DNA of 64,000 nucleotides, from NCBI GenBank assembly GCA_014879945.1, contig JACSRE010000381.1, positions 17,122 through 81,121 of the forward strand, given 5' to 3'. Numbering within the stretch: position 1 is the stretch's first letter; every line of letters begins with the position of its first letter. Under the pieces are notes generated by a model, which had not been told where the DNA came from, searched no databases, and worked only from the letters and a program-made list of their open reading frames with translations. The translations under genes were made by a program, and so were the position numbers. This document shows positions 61,138 through 64,000 of this stretch, one piece after another. The stretch comes from Myxococcus sp. (GTDB taxonomy: Bacteria > Myxococcota > Myxococcia > Myxococcales > Myxococcaceae).

Positions 61138-61162
61138 GGCGCCTGCCCGTTCGGCAAGCGCC
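61138..61162 (-). other. Intra-operon hairpin between fadN-type gene and fadA
   Basis: GGCGCCTGCC (61138-61147) pairs with GGCAAGCGCC (61153-61162) with one mismatch and a 5-nt loop, beginning 7 nt after the stop of the dehydrogenase gene. No T-tract follows on the minus strand. It may stabilise or attenuate the transcript rather than end it. Confidence 0.4.
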
Positions 61163-61169
61163 GGCGTCA

Positions 61170-63557
61170 TCAGTTCCGCAGCGGCTTGCCCTTGGTGAGC
61201 ATGTGCTCGATGCGGGCCTGGGTCTTCTCTTCGCCGCAGAGCGAGAGGAAGGCCTCGAGCTCGAGCTCGAGCAGCCGCGCCTCGGTGGTGGCGACCGACG
61301 CCGAGGTGTCGCCCCCGGTGAGCACCGTCGCGAGCTTCTTGCCAATGGTGCGGTCGTGCTCGCTGATCTGATGGTTGAGCTGCATGTCGTACAGCATCAT
61401 GTCGATGGTGGCGGCGCCGCTGCGGCCGGGGAGGAAGAACGTCGCCGGGCGCGGCGGGCGGAAGCCGCCGTTGGCCATGCCGAGCGCGACGGCCTTGGCG
61501 TCGGCGAGCTGGTGGTCGCGCGACATCGAGATGCCGTCTTGCGGGTTCATGAAGCCGGCCTCTTTGGCCTCTTCGCCGCTGGTGGCCACCTTGGCGGTGC
61601 CGATGGCGAGGAAGGCCTTCTTGAGGAAGGGCAGCGCGTCCATGTCCTTCGAGCCGACGTGCAGGCCGTACAGGTTGCGGAGCATCTGCAGGTTGCCGCC
61701 GCCGCCGGGGATGAGGCCCACGCCGACCTCGACCAGGCCCATGTACGTCTCGGCCGCGGCCTGCACGAAGTTGCCCGCCATGGTGAGCTCGGCGCCGCCG
61801 CCGAGGGTGAGCGCGAACGGCGCGGTCACCACCGGAATCGACGAGTAGCGCAGCCGCTGGTTGGCCTGCTGGAAGCCGCCGACGAGCTTGCGCACGTCTT
61901 CCCACTGGTTGTCCTTGATGGCCCACAGCAGCATGGCGATGTTGGCGCCGGCCGAGAAGTTCGCGCCGTCGTTGCCGATGACGATGCCCTTCCAGTCCTT
62001 CTCGGCGACGTCCACGGCCTTGTTCATCATCTCGATGATCAGCGTGTCGATGCTGTTCATCTTGGTGTGCAGCTCGAGCTGCAGAATGCCGTCGCCCATG
62101 TCCCACAGGGTGGCCGACTCGTTGCCGTCGACCTTCTTGTTGCCGCGCTTGAGCAGCTCGACCGAGATCTGCCGGGCGATGCGGTCGACCGGCTTCGAGG
62201 CCTTCGCCTTCACGTCCCAGTAGGTGTCGTTGAGCCCGTCGCGCGCGTAGAAGCTGGTGCGGCCGGCCTTGAGCATCTCGTCCACCCAGGGGGCCACGGC
62301 GATGCCGAGCTCCTTCATGCGCTTGACGCCCTTCTCGACGCCGTACGCGTCCCACGTCTCGAACGGCCCGAGGTCCCACGCGAAGCCCCAGCGCATGCCG
62401 CGGTCGATGTTGACGTAGTCGTCGGCGATCTCACCGAGCCGACGCGAGGCGTAGGCGAGCGTGTCGAGCGTCACCTGCTCGGCGAACTTCGCGGCCTTGT
62501 CGGAGCCGTTCATCACGGTGCGAATGCGCTCGGGCAGCTCCTCGACGTCCTTCGCGGCGCCGAGCGACTCGAAGCGCACCTTGGCCTGCGCGCGGTACTC
62601 GAGCGTCTTGAGGTCGAGCACGAGGATCTCTTTCTCGCCGCCGTCGCCCTTGCTCTTCTTGTAGAAGCCGCCGCCCGTCTTGTCGCCGAGCATCTTCTTC
62701 TCGATCATCTTCTCGAGGAAGGCGGGCGCCTTGAACGTCTCGCGGGCCTCGTCGCCGGGCAGCGAGTCGTAGCAGTTCTTCGTCACGTGGAAGAACGTGT
62801 CGAGGCCCACCAGGTCGGCCGTGCGGAACACCGCCGACGAGGGGCGGCCCATGGCGGGCCCGAAGATCTTGTCGATCTCTTCGATCGACAGGCCGTGCTG
62901 CTCCATCAGCTGGAGCGTGCGCATCATCCCGTAGGTGCCGATGCGGTTGGCGATGAAGTTGGTGGTGTCCTTGCCGTAGACGATGCCCTTGCCGAGGGTG
63001 CGCTCACCGAACTCGTGCACCCGCTTCATGATCGCCGGGTCGGTCTTCTCGCCCGCGACGAGCTCGAGCAGCTTCATGTAGCGAACGGGGTTGAAGAAGT
63101 GCGTCACCAGGAAGCGCTTCTTGAAGTCGTCGGCGGTGCCGTCGACCATGCCCTTGATGCTCATGCCCGAGGTGTTCGAGCTGACGATGCAGTCGGCGTG
63201 CACGAGCTTCTCGAGTTTGCGGAACAGATCGTTCTTGAGCTTGAGGTCTTCCTTGATGACCTCGACGACCCAGTCGCACTCCTTCAGGCGCGAGAGGTCG
63301 TCTTCGAAGTTGCCCACCTCGATGAGCGCGAGCGCCTTCTGCGACATCAACGGCGCGGGGCGCTGCTTGACCAGGTTGGCCATCGCCGAGAGCGCGAACT
63401 TGTTCCGGAAGGCCTTGGAGTCGGGCTTGTCGGTCGGCTCGGCCCTGGGGGGCACGATGTCGAGCATCAGGACGGGAATGCCGGCGTTGGCCAGGTGTGC
63501 GGCGATGCCGCTGCCCATCACGCCAGCGCCGAGGACGGCGACCTTGCGGATCTTCAT
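61170..63557 (-). CDS. 3-hydroxyacyl-CoA dehydrogenase / enoyl-CoA hydratase (FadN-type order)
   Basis: The 795-aa multifunctional beta-oxidation enzyme has the NAD-binding dehydrogenase domain first: 'KVAVLGAGVMGSGIAAHLANAG', then 'VTHFFNPVRYMKLLELV'. The C-terminal dehydrogenase part follows. The enoyl-CoA hydratase domain comes last: 'IVIGNDGANFSAGANIAMLL', 'LGGGAELTMAGN' and 'AETYMGLVEVGVGLIPGGGG'. This order is the reverse of E. coli FadB/FadJ and matches Bacillus FadN. ATG 63557 is the correct start; the ORF track adds 59 non-homologous residues. A perfect palindrome lies 88-102 bp upstream. Confidence 0.93.
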   Translation of the reverse strand: MKIRKVAVLGAGVMGSGIAAHLANAGIPVLMLDIVPPRAEPTDKPDSKAFRNKFALSAMANLVKQRPAPLMSQKALALIEVGNFEDDLSRLKECDWVVEVIKEDLKLKNDLFRKLEKLVHADCIVSSNTSGMSIKGMVDGTADDFKKRFLVTHFFNPVRYMKLLELVAGEKTDPAIMKRVHEFGERTLGKGIVYGKDTTNFIANRIGTYGMMRTLQLMEQHGLSIEEIDKIFGPAMGRPSSAVFRTADLVGLDTFFHVTKNCYDSLPGDEARETFKAPAFLEKMIEKKMLGDKTGGGFYKKSKGDGGEKEILVLDLKTLEYRAQAKVRFESLGAAKDVEELPERIRTVMNGSDKAAKFAEQVTLDTLAYASRRLGEIADDYVNIDRGMRWGFAWDLGPFETWDAYGVEKGVKRMKELGIAVAPWVDEMLKAGRTSFYARDGLNDTYWDVKAKASKPVDRIARQISVELLKRGNKKVDGNESATLWDMGDGILQLELHTKMNSIDTLIIEMMNKAVDVAEKDWKGIVIGNDGANFSAGANIAMLLWAIKDNQWEDVRKLVGGFQQANQRLRYSSIPVVTAPFALTLGGGAELTMAGNFVQAAAETYMGLVEVGVGLIPGGGGNLQMLRNLYGLHVGSKDMDALPFLKKAFLAIGTAKVATSGEEAKEAGFMNPQDGISMSRDHQLADAKAVALGMANGGFRPPRPATFFLPGRSGAATIDMMLYDMQLNHQISEHDRTIGKKLATVLTGGDTSASVATTEARLLELELEAFLSLCGEEKTQARIEHMLTKGKPLRN

Positions 63558-63644
63558 GAACGCTCCAGGGGAAGAGGAGAAAGACTGCGAAGCGGCGCGA
63601 TCCATAGCGCAGCGCATCAGAGACGGCAGACAAATCGAGCGAGA

Positions 63645-63659
63645 GTCTCCAGTGGAGAC
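63645..63659. promoter_or_regulatory. Perfect palindrome upstream of fad operon
   Basis: GTCTCCA-G-TGGAGAC (7-1-7, perfect) lies 88-102 bp upstream of the dehydrogenase/hydratase start, within the divergent region 63558-63813. It is a good candidate operator for a fatty-acid-responsive regulator. It differs from the FabR-type site near the desaturase, so a different regulator is expected. Confidence 0.45.
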
Positions 63660-63813
63660 ACCAACCCCCCGGGAACAGGTGGCGCGCCCTCGCCGTGTCT
63701 CGAACGTCACTCCCGCTGCGGCGCGCCGAGACAATCTGGCAGCGCCCCGGAACGCAGCCGCGCCACCTCACGAGGGGCGGGCTGATGGCACGGCCGCTGC
63801 TGAGGCGCCCGCC

Positions 63814-64000
63814 ATGACCCTCACTCGAATCACCGTCGCCGTGCTCGTCGTCATCGCCACCACGTCGCTCGCTGAAGAGCAGGAGCCCCTCACCGCGCCG
63901 ACCTGGTCCCTGGGCGCGGGGCTCTCGTTGGCCTTCGGAGGGACTTTCGGTCCCGGTGCGATGCTCGGCGGCCTCGGCGGCCTCGGCGGCGCGACGCCGG
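63814..64000 (+). CDS. Exported Gly-rich protein, truncated by window end
   Basis: A plus-strand reading frame starts at ATG 63814 with the signal peptide 'MTLTRITVAVLVVIATTSLA' and continues to the window edge without a stop (62 codons). The visible mature part is 'EEQEPLTAPTWSLGAGLSLAFGG', then Gly-rich ('GGLGGLGG'), which resembles the start of an outer-membrane beta-barrel or secreted protein. It diverges from the fad operon. The family cannot be named from this fragment. Confidence 0.6.
   Translation, partial: MTLTRITVAVLVVIATTSLAEEQEPLTAPTWSLGAGLSLAFGGTFGPGAMLGGLGGLGGATP

Noticed and set aside
61203-63785. Plus-strand ORF of 860 aa antisense to the fad multienzyme
   Set aside because: Shadow frame; the minus strand encodes an intact 3-hydroxyacyl-CoA dehydrogenase/enoyl-CoA hydratase.

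Overview
The window looks like a chromosomal segment of a member of the Myxococcota, probably related to the Myxococcaceae. Base composition is very GC-rich throughout. It carries an alternative complex III plus caa3/aa3-type oxidase cluster, two sigma-54 activators, a Ser/Thr kinase paired with an FHA-domain activator, many lipoproteins, and short-overlap operons. The taxonomic call is an inference from gene content; there is no rRNA marker. I saw no rRNA, tRNA, CRISPR array, prophage or complete insertion sequence.

Layout. (1) 0.1-9.1 kb, mostly minus strand: transaldolase, two unassigned membrane-associated proteins, a membrane-anchored sulfatase/phosphotransferase-fold enzyme, a YceI lipoprotein, a B12-binding radical SAM protein, a TerB-like protein, PhnA (plus strand) and a CapA-family protein. 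(2) 9.2-25.9 kb, minus strand: the respiratory block. Transcription runs from a dihaem cytochrome c through a 38-aa membrane peptide, oxidase subunits II, I, III, IV, a second III, small proteins and a SCO-like protein. After a 226-bp gap comes alternative complex III in the order actA-B-C-D-E-F. Upstream lie an unusual SCO-cytochrome c-YHS fusion and a fatty acid desaturase that diverges from its likely FabR-type repressor across a palindromic operator. (3) 26.6-30.7 kb, plus strand: an acyltransferase-like protein, a laminin-B lipoprotein, a YkgJ cysteine-cluster protein and glutamine-dependent NAD synthetase. (4) 30.8-42.2 kb: a complete C5-type haem pathway (hemN, B, D, E, A, C, L, H, F, J) with a two-component system embedded in the overlapping plus-strand run. 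(5) 42.3-45.2 kb: phosphodiester glycosidase, an orphan FecCD permease, thioredoxin and a small membrane protein. (6) 45.2-58.4 kb: signalling and surface genes, comprising the kinase/activator pair, hydrolase lipoprotein, a lipoprotein with a 12-unit 18-bp minisatellite, a four-repeat YegP lipoprotein, a second sigma-54 activator, and an ECF sigma/zinc-finger gene heading a five-gene run. (7) 58.4-63.6 kb, minus strand: two paralogous membrane proteins with L7/L12-C-terminal-like repeats, then fadA and a FadN-type beta-oxidation multienzyme. A truncated secreted-protein gene runs off the right edge.

How it fits together: the haem locus supplies cofactor for the adjacent cytochrome-rich respiratory block. 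The oxidase and complex III promoter regions share an FNR-like element, which suggests common control. The kinase/FHA-activator pair and the second activator point to phosphorylation-linked sigma-54 control of nearby genes.

No single locus is clearly a new defence or mobile system. The most unusual items are the SCO-cytochrome-YHS fusion, the oxidase subunit I whose K-pathway lysine appears to be missing, the complete haem locus with its embedded two-component system, a CTG-initiated phosphatase gene, and the L7/L12-like repeat paralogs. All alignments were done by eye; no database search was run.
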